Notes under the pieces: model-generated
Told to the model about the DNA's origin: nothing
Database searches by the model: none
What the model saw: only the letters and a program-made list of their open reading frames with translations
NCBI GenBank assembly: GCA_946616365.1
Contig: CAMOIX010000001.1
Location: 62,001-126,000 of the forward strand
Reading direction: 5' to 3'
DNA: 64,000 nt
Source: AC2028 sp002373595
Lineage (GTDB): Bacteria; Bacillota; Clostridia; Lachnospirales; Lachnospiraceae
Shown: piece after piece, positions 25,764-34,675 of the stretch
Numbering within the stretch: the first letter of the stretch is position 1
Layout of the letters: each line of letters begins with the position of its first letter
Translations under genes and position numbers: made by a program

Positions 25764-25825
25764 TTGTTATACTACATATGATAATCTATAATCAGGAAGA
25801 AGGCTTAGGGTCTTCTTCCTTTTTT
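25764..25825 (+). promoter_or_regulatory. recG promoter followed by a terminator hairpin in the leader
   Basis: −35 TTGTTA (25764–25769), a 17-bp spacer and consensus TATAAT (25787–25792) are followed at once by the hairpin AGGAAGAAG/CTTCTTCCT (25794–25820) with a T run to 25825. The hairpin can end fakA transcription, but it also lies around the start of the recG transcript, 36 bp before recG, so its true role depends on where recG RNA starts. Confidence 0.75.
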
Positions 25826-25861
25826 GCAAAAATATGATAATTCAAGGAGAAGAACCTCCCG

Positions 25862-27910
25862 ATGATCATCAATGAAAATACCCCGATAGCCAAGTTAAAA
25901 GGTGTCGGAGAGCAGAAAGAAAAAGCCTTCGCAAAGCTGGGAATACAGACGATAGGCGACATCCTGTCGAAGTATCCCAGAGGATATACGATCTTTGATA
26001 AAGCAGTACCTTTATCGGAAGCAGCCGAAGGCCGTGTGATGAGCTTCGAGGTCTTCGTGATGAATGTCTCTCCGGTAAAGAGATTTAACGGTAAATCGAT
26101 GATCACCGTGATCATAGGTGATGAGACAGGGCGAATGAATATTAATTTCTTCAATCAGCCCTATATCGGAAAGAACCTGCAGTCCGGTACGAAATATGTC
26201 ATAAGAGGCACTGTAAAAAGACGCGGGAACTCCTTAAGTATTGGAAATCCCAGAGTCTTCCCCAAGGATGAATATGACTCCCTCGTAGGAGTAATGCAGC
26301 CTCTCTATCCCCTTACTTCAGGAATAACGGCAAAGTTTTATTCCAAGATCGCGCATGAAGCTTTCGAGGAAGCGGCATGGGATAAGGACATATTTGATGA
26401 TGAGCTGCGAGAGAGATATTCTCTCATGTCCAAGGAGGAAGCAGTCAGGAATATCCACTTCCCCAAGGACGGGGACAGCTTAAAGAAAGCCCGTAACAGA
26501 CTTGCTTTTGAAGAATTCTTCTTCTTCCTGCTCGTACTTAAGAGAAACAGGAGCCTTACGGAATTTGAAAAGAGCAGGTTCTCCATGATAGAGACCGCTG
26601 ATACCAAGAGACTGATAGAAGGCCTTCCCTATGAGCTTACTTCCGATCAGAAGAAAGCATGGAAGAGCATATCGGGTGAGTTAGAAGGCGGCAAATGCAT
26701 GAACAGACTCCTCCAGGGAGATGTGGGATGCGGTAAGACGGTCATCGCGATATTGGCACTCCTTAAGTGTGCGGCCAACGGATATCAGGGAGCTCTGATG
26801 GCCCCCACCGAAGTCCTCGCAAGGCAGCACTTAGAGTCCGTAAATGAACTTATAAAGGCACATAACCTTTGCTTAAAACCCGTCCTTCTTGTAGGCTCCA
26901 TGACGATTAAAGAAAAGAAGATCGCCAGACGTCGGATAGAAAGCGGTGAAGCAAACCTGATAATAGGAACGCACGCTCTCATACAGGCAAATGTCGAATA
27001 TAAGGATCTCGCATTGGTTGTATGTGATGAGCAGCACAGATTCGGTGTAAGACAGCGGGAGAGCCTCGCTGAAAAGGGCGATATGCCCCATGTCCTGGCG
27101 ATGAGTGCGACTCCGATACCGAGAACTTTAGCTATAGTCCTCTACGGAGATCTAAGCGTATCTACGATAAAGTCCATGCCCGGAGGCAGGCTTCCCATTA
27201 AGAACTGCGTCGTAGGACATGATTACAGGAATACGGCTTACAGATTTATTACAGATCAGGTTAGCCGGGGCAGACAGGCATATATCATATGTCCCATGAT
27301 AGAAGCCGATGACGAAAGCGCCCTTGAAAATGTAGAAGAATATACCGAGATGCTTAAAGAGGTACTTCCTCCCTCGGTCAGGATAGAAAGCCTTCACGGC
27401 AAGATGAAGCCAGCGGACAAGAATGCGATCATGGAAAGATTCGCAGCCGGGCAGACGGATGTCCTCGTATCGACGACAGTCATTGAAGTAGGCGTAAACG
27501 TCACCAATGCTACCGTGATGATGATCGAGGATGCTGAGAAATTCGGACTTGCACAGCTCCATCAGTTAAGAGGACGTATCGGAAGAGGAAAGTATCAGAG
27601 CTACTGTATATTCATGTCATCCAAGGATGATGACAAGACCAGAGAGAGACTTAAGATCCTCGAAAAGAGTAATGACGGATTCGAGATAGCATCGGAAGAC
27701 CTTAAATTAAGGGGCCCCGGCGAACTGATGGGAATACGTCAGAGCGGTGATTTCGCATTTGAGATTGCCGACATATATGCCGATTCCGAGCTGCTGATGC
27801 AGGCTCAGGAGGCAAGCGAAGAACTGATCAAAAATGACAGGCATATACAAATGCCTGAACATGAAGGGATAAGGAGAGAAGCACTGAAATGTCAAAGAAG
27901 ATTGCAGTAG
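25862..27910 (+). CDS. recG: ATP-dependent DNA helicase RecG
   Basis: RecG remodels stalled replication forks and Holliday junctions. The 682-residue protein has the N-terminal wedge/OB region (LKGVGEQKEKAFAKLGI; IGDILSKYPRGY) and two RecA-like domains with Walker A GDVGCGKTVIA, DEQH box VVCDEQHRFGVRQ, SATPIPRTL, and TRG-type motif VIEVGVNVTNATVM followed by LHQLRGRIGRG. Length is normal. Its end overlaps the degV start by 22 bases. Placement after fakA is standard in Firmicutes. Confidence 0.97.
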   Translation: MIINENTPIAKLKGVGEQKEKAFAKLGIQTIGDILSKYPRGYTIFDKAVPLSEAAEGRVMSFEVFVMNVSPVKRFNGKSMITVIIGDETGRMNINFFNQPYIGKNLQSGTKYVIRGTVKRRGNSLSIGNPRVFPKDEYDSLVGVMQPLYPLTSGITAKFYSKIAHEAFEEAAWDKDIFDDELRERYSLMSKEEAVRNIHFPKDGDSLKKARNRLAFEEFFFFLLVLKRNRSLTEFEKSRFSMIETADTKRLIEGLPYELTSDQKKAWKSISGELEGGKCMNRLLQGDVGCGKTVIAILALLKCAANGYQGALMAPTEVLARQHLESVNELIKAHNLCLKPVLLVGSMTIKEKKIARRRIESGEANLIIGTHALIQANVEYKDLALVVCDEQHRFGVRQRESLAEKGDMPHVLAMSATPIPRTLAIVLYGDLSVSTIKSMPGGRLPIKNCVVGHDYRNTAYRFITDQVSRGRQAYIICPMIEADDESALENVEEYTEMLKEVLPPSVRIESLHGKMKPADKNAIMERFAAGQTDVLVSTTVIEVGVNVTNATVMMIEDAEKFGLAQLHQLRGRIGRGKYQSYCIFMSSKDDDKTRERLKILEKSNDGFEIASEDLKLRGPGELMGIRQSGDFAFEIADIYADSELLMQAQEASEELIKNDRHIQMPEHEGIRREALKCQRRLQ

Positions 27911-28767
27911 TAACGGACTCTAACAGCGGTATCACTCAGGCGGAAGGAAAGGAACTTGGAATCTTTGTCCTCCCCATGCCTTTCTATATCGACGGGGGAG
28001 AGTATTTTGAAGACATCAACCTGTCTCAGGATGAATTCTATACGAAGCTCTCTGAGGGCGCTGATATCATGACCAGCCAGCCCACACCTCCCAATGTACT
28101 TAATCTCTGGAAGGAAGTTCTCGAAGAATATGATGAACTCGTTCATATTCCTATGAGCAGCGGACTCTCCGGATCATGCGAGAGTGCTTATATGCTTTCT
28201 CATGATTTCGAAGGAAGAGTACAGGTCATAAATAACCAGAGAATATCCGTAACACAGCGTCAGTCTTGCTTAGATGCCATGGCACTTGCCGAGAAAGGCT
28301 ATGACGCAGCTCAGATCAAGGATATCCTTGAGAGAGAAAAATACAACAGCTCCATCTATATCATGCTCGATACCCTGCACTACCTCAAGAAGGGCGGAAG
28401 GATCACTCCCGCAGCCGCAGCAATAGGCACTCTCCTTAAGATCAAGCCCGTGCTTACCATCCAGGGCGAGAAGCTCGACGCATTCTCGAAAGCACGTACT
28501 TCACAGCAGGGCAGAAATACGATGATCACTGCGATCAAGAAGGATATCGATGAGAGATTCGGCGGATATAACTGCGGAAAAAATATCTATATCGAGATAG
28601 CATATACCTATGATCTTGAGTCTGCAAAAAGCTTCAAAGCAGAAGTACAGGCGGCATTCCCTGAAAGCGAGATAGTGATGGATCCCCTTTCGCTTTCCGT
28701 ATCCTGCCATATAGGCCCCGGTGCTCTTGCGGTAGCATGCAGCAAGAAATTACCCGAGCTTGCTTAA
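27889..28767 (+). CDS. DegV family fatty-acid-binding protein (FakB-like)
   Basis: DegV/FakB proteins hold a fatty acid and present it to FakA. The 292-residue protein has the family marks VVTDSNSGI at the N-terminus, SQPTPPNVLNLW, IPMSSGLSGSCESA (ligand carboxylate contacts), HYLKKGGRI and the terminal CHIGPGALAVAC. It overlaps recG and lies close to fakA, which strengthens the FakB reading. Which fatty acid it prefers cannot be told. Confidence 0.93.
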   Translation: MSKKIAVVTDSNSGITQAEGKELGIFVLPMPFYIDGGEYFEDINLSQDEFYTKLSEGADIMTSQPTPPNVLNLWKEVLEEYDELVHIPMSSGLSGSCESAYMLSHDFEGRVQVINNQRISVTQRQSCLDAMALAEKGYDAAQIKDILEREKYNSSIYIMLDTLHYLKKGGRITPAAAAIGTLLKIKPVLTIQGEKLDAFSKARTSQQGRNTMITAIKKDIDERFGGYNCGKNIYIEIAYTYDLESAKSFKAEVQAAFPESEIVMDPLSLSVSCHIGPGALAVACSKKLPELA

Positions 28768-28807
28768 AAGTTTTTCATAAACTTCTTTCCGAGCTTAGCT
28801 AAAAACA

Positions 28808-28836
28808 TTGTATAATTTTATCTGTTATTGTATAAT
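28808..28836 (+). promoter_or_regulatory. Promoter of the EAL protein gene
   Basis: −35 TTGTAT (28808–28813), a 17-bp spacer and perfect −10 TATAAT (28831–28836), 48 bp before the TTG start. Confidence 0.78.
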
Positions 28837-28884
28837 ATTTTAACTTGATAAGGATTAATCTTTGCTCGGAAGGAAGCCGTCGTT

Positions 28885-30786
28885 TTGAATATAAAAGCGC
28901 AATGTTGCGGTCTTGCACTGCTCTTTATACTTTTATACTATTACCATAAGCAGAAGAAGCTTCAGCTCGGTTCGGGCAAAGCATTCACGATCATAGTTGA
29001 CGCAACTATTTTCGGCGTTTTTCTCGATGCATTCTCGATTTATGCCATCGCCAATCCCTCCGGATGGGATATCATCACCGTTAAGGCCATATGTAAAGCA
29101 TATCTCTGTTCGATAGTCGCCATATCGCTCAGTGCTTTTCTTTATACAGTTCTTGATGCCTATTCCGATAATGTCAGATTACTTAAAAAGGTAAATCTGG
29201 GATACGGTATATTCTCCCTCGTTGGAATCCTGCTTATCATAGCGCTTCCGATAGAGATCTATAACGGAAATATATCCGAGAATGTATATACATTAGGTCC
29301 TTCGGTATATGCATGCTATATCTTTTCATTCGTCCTGCTGATCTCAACGCTCTTTTTCATAGCGACCAAGAAGGGCAAGATGAATCCTCACAGAAGAGAA
29401 GCTGTCATGTTCTGGATGCTGTTGTGGATCGGCGCATCAGCCGTTCAGTTCTTCTTCAATCAGCTCCTCCTTGTCGGATATGCCGCATCCCTTGGATGTA
29501 TGATCCTGTATCTTAAGCTGGAGAATCCTGAGGTATTCATAGACAGGACAAACGGACTCTTTAACCAGAATGCGCTGTTCCAGTATTTAAGGCAGTGCTT
29601 TGACAGTAAAGAAGAGAAGACCCTCGTAGGACTTACCCTCTTGCATTCAACCGTATCAAATGTAAGAGGAGAGGTTCCTCCTTCTATCTCGAATGAAATT
29701 GCGCTGTATCTGATCTCACTTACAAATGTAACTGTATTTGAGAACGGTGACAACGAGTTCGTGCTCGCACTCGACGATCCTCAGCAAACCAAGACGATCA
29801 TTGAGACTATAAGTGACAGGTTTGATGAGGGATGGGGAGAGACCGGATCCATCCATGTACAGGAGAATTATTCGATCATTCCCGACATCCTCATTGTTCC
29901 GAATATGGAAGATTTCCTCGCGCTCCTTCGTTACGGAAGAACGCATGCAGCAGAATACTTAAACGGCAATGTATATGTAATAGGTCCCGAGATCCTCGCA
30001 GCCAAAAAGCGTGAACTCGAGATCGAGAGACTCATCCTGGATGCGATGGAAAATGATTGGGTGGAAGTGTTCTATCAGCCCATCTATTCCACATATCATA
30101 ATAAATTCACTTCCGCGGAAGCTCTTGTCAGGATCAGGGACGATGAAGGCAATCTCGTATCACCTGTCAGATTCATCCCCATCGCAGAGCAGAACGGCAT
30201 GATCATGAGACTCGGGAATATAGTCTTCGACAAGGTATGCGCATTCCTTGCTGAGCACAATCCGGACGATCTCGGCATCGAATACATCGAAGTCAATCTG
30301 TCCGTCGTACAGTGCGGAAATGAGCAGCTTGCTGCGGATTATATCGCTATCATGAAAAAGTATGATATCAAGCCCAGGTGGATCAATCTCGAGATCACAG
30401 AGTCCGCTTCGCTTGATGCCAAGGAGATCCTGCTTGCCAATATGAAGAAGCTCATGACCTTCGGCGTAAGATTCTCGCTCGACGACTTTGGAACCGGACA
30501 GAGTAATCTCAATTACATCATTGATATGCCCGTTGATATCGTTAAGTTTGACCGTGAGATGACCAATGCATACTTTGAGAACGGCAAGGCGAGATATGTC
30601 ATGGAAGCCGCTATGCATATGATCCAGGGACTTGACCTCAGGATCGTATCAGAAGGCGTAGAGACCAAAGAACAGCTCGATATGATGAATAAGCTCGGCA
30701 TTGATTATATCCAGGGCTTCTATTATTCCAAGCCCATACCGCAGGATAAATACCTCGCATTCATCAAAGAAAAGAACTTCTCTTAA
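28885..30786 (+). CDS. Membrane cyclic-di-GMP phosphodiesterase (degenerate GGDEF plus EAL)
   Basis: 633 residues. The N-terminal 215 residues hold about seven hydrophobic helices, a membrane sensor of the 7TM type. A degenerate GGDEF-like region follows (about 225–370; ENGDNEF where GGDEF would be), probably regulatory. The C-terminal EAL domain (about 385–630) keeps its catalytic set: VFYQPIYS, AEALVRI, EVNLS, INLEITES, LDDFGTG, VKFDREM, SEGVET and YIQGFYYSKP, so it should hydrolyse c-di-GMP. The start is TTG behind GGAAGGAAG. It is a single-gene unit from its own promoter, convergent with the O-acylation cluster. Confidence 0.93.
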   Translation: MNIKAQCCGLALLFILLYYYHKQKKLQLGSGKAFTIIVDATIFGVFLDAFSIYAIANPSGWDIITVKAICKAYLCSIVAISLSAFLYTVLDAYSDNVRLLKKVNLGYGIFSLVGILLIIALPIEIYNGNISENVYTLGPSVYACYIFSFVLLISTLFFIATKKGKMNPHRREAVMFWMLLWIGASAVQFFFNQLLLVGYAASLGCMILYLKLENPEVFIDRTNGLFNQNALFQYLRQCFDSKEEKTLVGLTLLHSTVSNVRGEVPPSISNEIALYLISLTNVTVFENGDNEFVLALDDPQQTKTIIETISDRFDEGWGETGSIHVQENYSIIPDILIVPNMEDFLALLRYGRTHAAEYLNGNVYVIGPEILAAKKRELEIERLILDAMENDWVEVFYQPIYSTYHNKFTSAEALVRIRDDEGNLVSPVRFIPIAEQNGMIMRLGNIVFDKVCAFLAEHNPDDLGIEYIEVNLSVVQCGNEQLAADYIAIMKKYDIKPRWINLEITESASLDAKEILLANMKKLMTFGVRFSLDDFGTGQSNLNYIIDMPVDIVKFDREMTNAYFENGKARYVMEAAMHMIQGLDLRIVSEGVETKEQLDMMNKLGIDYIQGFYYSKPIPQDKYLAFIKEKNFS

Positions 30787-30805
30787 AGCCCTGTTTAATC
30801 AGGCT
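30787..30805. terminator. Weak hairpin between convergent genes
   Basis: AGCCCTG/CAGGCT with a 6-base loop and one bulge lies at the end of the EAL gene and just outside the stop of the minus-strand gene. There is no clear T run, so terminator function is uncertain. Confidence 0.3.
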
Positions 30806-31979
30806 CTATAAAGGGAGTCTCCATAGAAAATGTTTTCATATTCCCGATAAGCCTCTCTGTCACCTGATAGACGAGGATATCGGGATCTTCTTTGTCCAGA
30901 AGCTCCGGCGTATATTTGAAATAAAAGATCATATAAGACTCATTGAAATAGTCGGAAAGATAAGGCATCATGCCTGCACCGAATGAATCGGAGACGAGCA
31001 TCAGCTTCTTCGGATCTCCGTCGCCGCAATCATTGGTATATCTAAGCTCCGTCATATCATCATTGGTCCATCTCGAGACGCTGTGATCCCTGAAATTGGG
31101 GAACCACCAGTTCACATCATCCGTCAGTATCATACCGAGATTCATCTGCCTTGAAAGGTCCCAGGGGTAGTCATACACTTCCTGCCACTCGAGAGTATCG
31201 GGCTCCTTAAGAGGTTCATATCCAAGAGCCTCGGCAATAGCGGAAGCGGATACATATGATCCGAGAGAGTTCTCATGCGTATCATACTTAAGGAAGAGCT
31301 GCTCATCCGGGTGTGAAGCTTTGTATTCCGACAGGGGCTCATATTCCCATACGATATTAAGATCGGTATTGGTACGCAGGTAATCTACTATCTGCTGCAT
31401 GCGCTTATATTCTGCAGGCTCACCGTATCTCTCCGGCAGGTACTCAGGATACAGGCTCATCTTGGAAGGAGAGATGACTACAGCGAATTCGCAATCTCTC
31501 TCTGCGAGGTATTCTGATGCCCTGACGAGATTATTCTTGCACAGTTCAAGCTCCTCGGGCGTAAAGAGATTGGACCCCAGATAGTCCGCAGGAGGATTTT
31601 CTCCCGGAAGCTGTGTGCCGGTATAGAAGAGCCAGTTGTCCTTTCCTATAGCTACATCTCCGCTGAGCGTCTGCTTCATGACATAATTATCAAAGAGTCC
31701 GCCAACCGTTATCAGCTGATCCCTGAAGGGCAGATGATCTGAGAAATATCTGTCGAACTGCTGAGGGTAGATGTCTATCGTTTCCATAGTAAGCACAGGC
31801 ATCTCTGTAAGCACACGATTCTCGTTATTCTCTGATACGAGCTTATCCTTAAGCAGTGCCGATACCGGAAGAGGCAACAATATAAAGAGCACGGCAAAGA
31901 TGATATACAGGATCACATTTCCCTTTGACAGTACCAGTTCGCAGTCTTTATTTATTTTCTTATTATCTTTATCACTCAT
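30795..31979 (-). CDS. SGNH/AlgX-AlgJ-like protein (DHHW type), probable O-acylation partner
   Basis: A 394-residue membrane-anchored protein. There is one N-terminal helix (about 22–43), then an extracytoplasmic domain with GKDNWLFYTG, ISPSKMSLYPEYLP, a KYDTHENSLGSYVSASAIAE block and LMLVSDSFGAGMMPYLSDYF (landmarks). These correspond to the Asp-His and Ser blocks of AlgX/AlgJ and DHHW proteins, which move acetyl groups onto exported polysaccharide. The usual DTHWN reads DTHEN here. It is the third gene of a minus-strand operon after the MBOAT gene, with a 7-bp gap, so both likely act on the same glycan. Confidence 0.85.
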   Translation of the reverse strand: MSDKDNKKINKDCELVLSKGNVILYIIFAVLFILLPLPVSALLKDKLVSENNENRVLTEMPVLTMETIDIYPQQFDRYFSDHLPFRDQLITVGGLFDNYVMKQTLSGDVAIGKDNWLFYTGTQLPGENPPADYLGSNLFTPEELELCKNNLVRASEYLAERDCEFAVVISPSKMSLYPEYLPERYGEPAEYKRMQQIVDYLRTNTDLNIVWEYEPLSEYKASHPDEQLFLKYDTHENSLGSYVSASAIAEALGYEPLKEPDTLEWQEVYDYPWDLSRQMNLGMILTDDVNWWFPNFRDHSVSRWTNDDMTELRYTNDCGDGDPKKLMLVSDSFGAGMMPYLSDYFNESYMIFYFKYTPELLDKEDPDILVYQVTERLIGNMKTFSMETPFIEPD

Positions 31980-31986
31980 AATTATC

Positions 31987-33393
31987 CTAGAATCTGAAAT
32001 ATATGAAAGGATTATATGTATTTCCGGAGAGCCTTATTATGCAGGCTATAAGCAGCATTCCAAGGATCACAGTCTCACAAATGCTTCCCGTAAACTTTGG
32101 TCCTTTCTTTTTATCTCTGATATATCCGCAAAATACCTGCAGAGGTCCGCATCCTATAAGTCCAAGTACAAGCGCTGATATATGCCAGGGACCTGCAAAA
32201 ACTCCAAGCCTTAAACTGCCGGTTGAAGGTATAACCATCTGCTTTATCCAAGATAAGCCATACCTTAATCCGTCAGCGCGGAAGACGACCCATCCGAAAG
32301 TAAACACAAGTATCGTATAGATATGTGCGAAGATCTTATGCTTCTTAAGAAACTTTGAAAATCCAAGCCTCTCTATGATAGCGAAGAATCCGTGATAAAT
32401 TCCCCAAAATGCAAACCTCCAGCTCGCACCGTGCCAGAGCCCCGTAGCTGCAAATACTACGAAGAGATTGATATAAGTGCGTACATTGCCTTTCTTATTG
32501 CCGCCCAAGGGGATATAGAGATATTCTCTGAACCATGTGCCGAGGGATATATGCCATCTGCGCCAGAATTCTGATATAGAGGATGAGAGATAGGGGAGGT
32601 CAAAGTTCTCACAGAACTCAAACCCGAATATCCTGCCCAAGCCTATCGCCATATCCGAATATCCGGAGAAATCATAATATATCTGAAGCGTATAGCAGAT
32701 CGCTATAAACCACGACGTTACAAAGCCCATGGACGATGCGGGATTAACGACCACGCGGTCAACGACGTCGGCAACGATATTTGCGATGAGAACCTTTTTT
32801 GAGAGTCCGTATATGAACCGCCTCATTCCGGAAGCAAAGCCGTTTGAAGTGACTTTCCTGTCATTCAGCGCTTTCTCTATATCGACATATCTTACAATAG
32901 GGCCTGCTATCAGCTGCGGGAAGAATGATATATATAGTGCCAGTTTAAGAGGATCCTTCTGGTATTCATACTCGCCGCGATACAGATCGATGCAGTAGCT
33001 CATCGCCTGAAATGTAAAGAAAGATATGCCTATGGGAAGGGATATATTTACAGTCTTTACACCCAGTGAAGGCAGAAATCTCTCGACAGTATGAGTAAAT
33101 AATCCTGCATACTTAAAGTATCCGAGAAGCGATAGATTGCAGATGACAGAAAGTGCTAAAACAGCTTTGCGAGCCCCCTGCGAACTGCTCTTTCCCATAT
33201 ACATCCCGAGAAACCAGTTCATCAGTATGGATACGAGCAGGAGAATGATATATACAGGCTCACCCCATGCATAGAATATGAGACTCGCCATCAGAAGTAT
33301 GATATTTTGCACAGACGGCTTTCTGAAGATCATCCCGAGCACGATAACTGCGGGAAGGAAGATCCAGAGAAAGGTCATTGAGCTGAAAACCAT
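31987..33393 (-). CDS. MBOAT family O-acyltransferase (AlgI/DltB type)
   Basis: A 468-residue polytopic protein of the MBOAT family, which passes acyl groups across the membrane to cell-surface polymers. It shows the AlgI-type signature regions YCIDLYRGEYEYQKDPLKLA (landmark), FFPQLIAGPIVRY, WRRWHISLGTWFREYLYIPLGG and the catalytic His in GLWHGASWRF. GGAG precedes the ATG by 8 bases. Neighbours encode an acyltransferase 3 protein and an AlgX/J-like protein, giving a complete O-acetylation module. DltB is less likely because dltA/C/D are absent. Confidence 0.94.
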   Translation of the reverse strand: MVFSSMTFLWIFLPAVIVLGMIFRKPSVQNIILLMASLIFYAWGEPVYIILLLVSILMNWFLGMYMGKSSSQGARKAVLALSVICNLSLLGYFKYAGLFTHTVERFLPSLGVKTVNISLPIGISFFTFQAMSYCIDLYRGEYEYQKDPLKLALYISFFPQLIAGPIVRYVDIEKALNDRKVTSNGFASGMRRFIYGLSKKVLIANIVADVVDRVVVNPASSMGFVTSWFIAICYTLQIYYDFSGYSDMAIGLGRIFGFEFCENFDLPYLSSSISEFWRRWHISLGTWFREYLYIPLGGNKKGNVRTYINLFVVFAATGLWHGASWRFAFWGIYHGFFAIIERLGFSKFLKKHKIFAHIYTILVFTFGWVVFRADGLRYGLSWIKQMVIPSTGSLRLGVFAGPWHISALVLGLIGCGPLQVFCGYIRDKKKGPKFTGSICETVILGMLLIACIIRLSGNTYNPFIYFRF

Positions 33394-33409
33394 TTATGTC
33401 TCCTAAGAA

Positions 33410-34528
33410 TTAATTCCGATCAATTATATCTTTTTTTATCCCTTTTGACAAAAACTCCACGGTCTTTGATACAGGTATATACATCAAAAAAGCAAATATC
33501 ACGCTAAACATGCTAAAGACGGTCATCCCGGCTGCACTCATGCGCATATCAAGGCTCCTTGTCTCATACAGCAGTATGTAGAAGAGGATCATCACCGGCA
33601 TATGGAATATATATACCGAAAAAGCTCTTTTTCCCAAGAATGAAAATATTCCCGCTTTAAAGAACCTGTTTATCCGGGGAGAAGTACAGATGATGATCAG
33701 GCATAAATACAGGTAAGGGATGAGCACTCTGATAGAGACCACCGGATTTATCGGACTTTTATACAGAGCCGCAAACAGGATCACGATCGCAGCCGAAACA
33801 GAAGCAAATATCCTTATCCATAACCCTGCTCCTTTAAATCTCTCATACAGGCGTTCTGCCACAGCTCCGACAAAGAAATAATGATAATAGTTAAGAGCAA
33901 GTATCCCAAATACCGGGATATTCACATTATTCGTAAGCAGGATCACATCTGATACAATAAATCCCATATAGAAAAATACAGGATCGACCTTAACCCTGGA
34001 TGCGATAAAGAGAAATAAATAATAAAACACATAGCACATGATAAGTATCGCCATGAACCAGAGCGGAGTATTGATGACTCCATGCATAAAGGAAGGGATA
34101 ACAGCCGATGATATTCCGATAAGTGCCAGCACGATATCCTCAGCGCTAAACTCCGTAGGAAGCGGGTATCCCGCAAAAGGAGCGAGCTTATTATACAGAG
34201 CGGCCGCGATCACATACAGGATCACTCCGAAAATGACCATGGGATAGAGTCTTGCGAGCTTCTTTAATAACCCCTTAAAATATCCTCTGTCCGAAGCAGT
34301 CCCTCTGTGATACTCCGACAGAAATCCCGAAAGCATCAAAAAGAAGATGACCAGAGACGCATAATCGAACCTTCCGTTATAGAAGTTAAAGGTCTTCCAT
34401 TTAAAGCTCATAAATGTGACTTGCTGGTAGTGATGGAAGGTTAGAAGTACACAAAAAAGAAACCGGCACATCTCGATCGAGCCGAATTCTCTGGCAGGTT
34501 TATTCTTAATATCCGAATCGCAGTTCAT
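33410..34528 (-). CDS. Acyltransferase family 3 membrane protein
   Basis: The product (372 residues from the ATG at 34528; a GTG at 34552 would add eight) has about ten hydrophobic helices. The first carries the family-type MCRFLFCVLLTFHHYQQ, where a His and Arg near the start of the fold match the acyltransferase 3 catalytic region, followed by FFLMLSGFLSEY. Such proteins acylate sugars of envelope polymers. No good ribosome site is seen for either start. It lies 16 bp before the MBOAT gene on the same strand. The substrate is unknown. Confidence 0.85.
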   Translation of the reverse strand: MNCDSDIKNKPAREFGSIEMCRFLFCVLLTFHHYQQVTFMSFKWKTFNFYNGRFDYASLVIFFLMLSGFLSEYHRGTASDRGYFKGLLKKLARLYPMVIFGVILYVIAAALYNKLAPFAGYPLPTEFSAEDIVLALIGISSAVIPSFMHGVINTPLWFMAILIMCYVFYYLFLFIASRVKVDPVFFYMGFIVSDVILLTNNVNIPVFGILALNYYHYFFVGAVAERLYERFKGAGLWIRIFASVSAAIVILFAALYKSPINPVVSIRVLIPYLYLCLIIICTSPRINRFFKAGIFSFLGKRAFSVYIFHMPVMILFYILLYETRSLDMRMSAAGMTVFSMFSVIFAFLMYIPVSKTVEFLSKGIKKDIIDRN

Positions 34529-34572
34529 ACAAGTATATTCTACACTATCCACAAAATATTGTATAGATGATA

Positions 34573-34601
34573 TTGCAAAAACCCTAAATCTATGCTAGAA
34601 T
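34573..34601 (+). promoter_or_regulatory. Promoter of the topoisomerase operon
   Basis: −35 TTGCAA (34573–34578), a 17-bp spacer and −10 TAGAAT (34596–34601), 74 bp before the parE start. Confidence 0.75.
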
Positions 34602-34675
34602 ATCGAAGTTATGAACAAGTGTTCGTAGATTTACGAATAAGGGCGAAGCATGCCCGGAAGATAAAGGTAGGAAAT

